A DNA stretch of 64,000 bases. It comes from Candidatus Hydrogenisulfobacillus filiaventi. GTDB lineage: Bacteria; Bacillota; Sulfobacillia; Sulfobacillales; R501. A model generated the notes under the pieces. It was given only the letters and a program-made list of their open reading frames with translations, searched no databases and was not told where the DNA came from. Each line of letters begins with the position of its first letter. The stretch's first letter is position 1. The position numbers were made by a program, and so were the translations under genes. The stretch lies in contig LR778114.1 in assembly GCA_902809825.1 (NCBI GenBank), forward strand, positions 2,356,001 through 2,420,000. The letters are read 5' to 3'. This document shows, one piece after another, positions 63,218-64,000 of this stretch.

Positions 63218-64000
63218 TCACGCCTCCCCCAGGCGGAAGACGGATCGGGTATTGGCCGCGGTCAGAGCCAGCACGGTCTCCGTCTCCTGGCCCCGTACCG
63301 CCGCCAGCACTTCCGCCACCCGCAGCACCCGCACCGGCTCGTTGCGCCGGCCGCGCCACGGCACTGGGCTCAGGTAGGGGGCATCCGTCTCGATGAGCAG
63401 GCGATCCGCCGGCACCGCGGCCGCCACCTCGCGCAGGGCACCGGCATTTTTGAAGGTCAGGACGCCGGCGAAGGACAGGGCAAACCCCCGGTCCAGGCAC
63501 AGCCGGGCAAAGCCGGCGCTGCCGGTGAAGCAGTGGATGACCCCGCTGGCAGGAGGGGTGGCCTCGGCCAGGATGGCAGCGGTGTCCTCCTCCGCCTCGC
63601 GGGTATGGATGGCCACCGGCCGGCCGAGGCGGGCCGCCAGCGCCAGCTGCCGCCGGAAGACCGTCCGCTGCACCTCGCGCGGGCTGTGGTCGTAATGGTA
63701 GTCGAGCCCGATCTCCCCGATCCCGGCCACCCGGGGCTGCCCCGCCAGCGCAGCCAGACGCTCCTCCCAGTCGGGATGTTCCGCCAGGGTCTGCGCGGCC
63801 TCGTGGGGATGCACCCCCACGAGGGCCCACACCCCGGCGTGGCCGGCAGCGAAGGCCACCGCAGCCTCTGAGCTTGCCAGGTCGTAGCCCGCCACCACCA
63901 GGTTGAGGCCTGCGGCCCGGGCCCTTTGGTATACCTCCTCGCGGTCGGGGTCGAAGGCCGGATCCTGGAGATGGCAGTGGCTGTCAAACGCCTGGACGCT
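63218..64000 (-). CDS. tatD: TatD-family metal-dependent hydrolase/DNase (N-terminus cut by window edge)
   Basis: About 260 residues are visible; only a few N-terminal residues are missing. Metal ligands appear in FDSHCHLQDPAFDPDREEVY near the edge, GIGEIGLDYHYD, HTREAEEDTAAIL, GVIHCFTGSAGFA and LIETDAPYLSP. TatD proteins are 3'-5' exonucleases and amidohydrolase-fold enzymes. It starts the conserved tatD-yabE-ksgA order. No start codon is visible in the window. Confidence 0.95.
   Translation of the reverse strand, partial: SVQAFDSHCHLQDPAFDPDREEVYQRARAAGLNLVVAGYDLASSEAAVAFAAGHAGVWALVGVHPHEAAQTLAEHPDWEERLAALAGQPRVAGIGEIGLDYHYDHSPREVQRTVFRRQLALAARLGRPVAIHTREAEEDTAAILAEATPPASGVIHCFTGSAGFARLCLDRGFALSFAGVLTFKNAGALREVAAAVPADRLLIETDAPYLSPVPWRGRRNEPVRVLRVAEVLAAVRGQETETVLALTAANTRSVFRLGEA

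Overview
The window is a GC-rich stretch of a chromosome from an endospore-forming Firmicute. Most genes lie on the minus strand and follow the conserved Bacillus subtilis tatD-to-ftsH neighbourhood. Read right to left: tatD (cut by the right edge), a yabE-type 3D/G5 protein, ksgA, a YkuK/DUF458 protein, veg, ispE, purR, spoVG, glmU, prs, pth, mfd, a PrsA/SurA-type foldase, spoVT, a SpoVB flippase, hup, rqcP (yabO), yabP, yabQ, divIC, an S1-domain protein, tRNA-Leu, spoIIE, tilS and ftsH. Sporulation genes (spoIIE, spoVB, spoVT, spoVG, yabP, yabQ), very high GC and frequent GTG/TTG starts fit a thermo/acidophilic-type deep Firmicute lineage such as the Sulfobacillus/Thermaerobacter group. That placement is inference from gene content, not proof.

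Layout. 1-9.3 kb: an M16 peptidase pair, modD, a SHOCT membrane protein, an ftsH-response regulator-kinase operon, a degenerate STAND-like regulator, and a small gene broken by a -1 frameshift. 9.3-11.2 kb: a cytochrome b6-type quinol oxidoreductase operon with unusual subunits, including a 30-residue membrane peptide. 11.8-20.1 kb: tilS, a peptidoglycan-binding protein, a PaaA/PaaC/PaaD-like trio whose PaaA has lost most diiron ligands, and spoIIE. 20.2-26.3 kb: nucleotide-sugar genes (galU, manC) and a nadCBA operon with a candidate NiaR operator. 26.3-38.4 kb: an accessory block with a FabF-like/FabD-like/thioesterase operon facing fabL, a Na/Pi transporter, an MFS-acyltransferase fusion, lysC, a second thioesterase and a HAD phosphatase. 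38.4-64 kb: the conserved housekeeping, division and sporulation core, interrupted by hemL, a threonine ammonia-lyase, a MobA-like nucleotidyltransferase and a GH15 glucoamylase/trehalase.

Control signals visible by eye include a near-consensus sigma-A promoter for veg, a good sigma-H-type promoter for spoVG, a possible sigma-G promoter for spoVT, several intrinsic terminators, and nested palindromes upstream of a small HTH gene in the divIC cluster. No insertion sequence, prophage, CRISPR array or rRNA was seen.

The observations most worth following up are the PaaA-like protein with a dismantled diiron site, the cytochrome b C-terminal subunit with a large cysteine-free insertion and an altered PEWY motif, the micro-ORF in the same operon, and the palindrome cluster in the divIC region.
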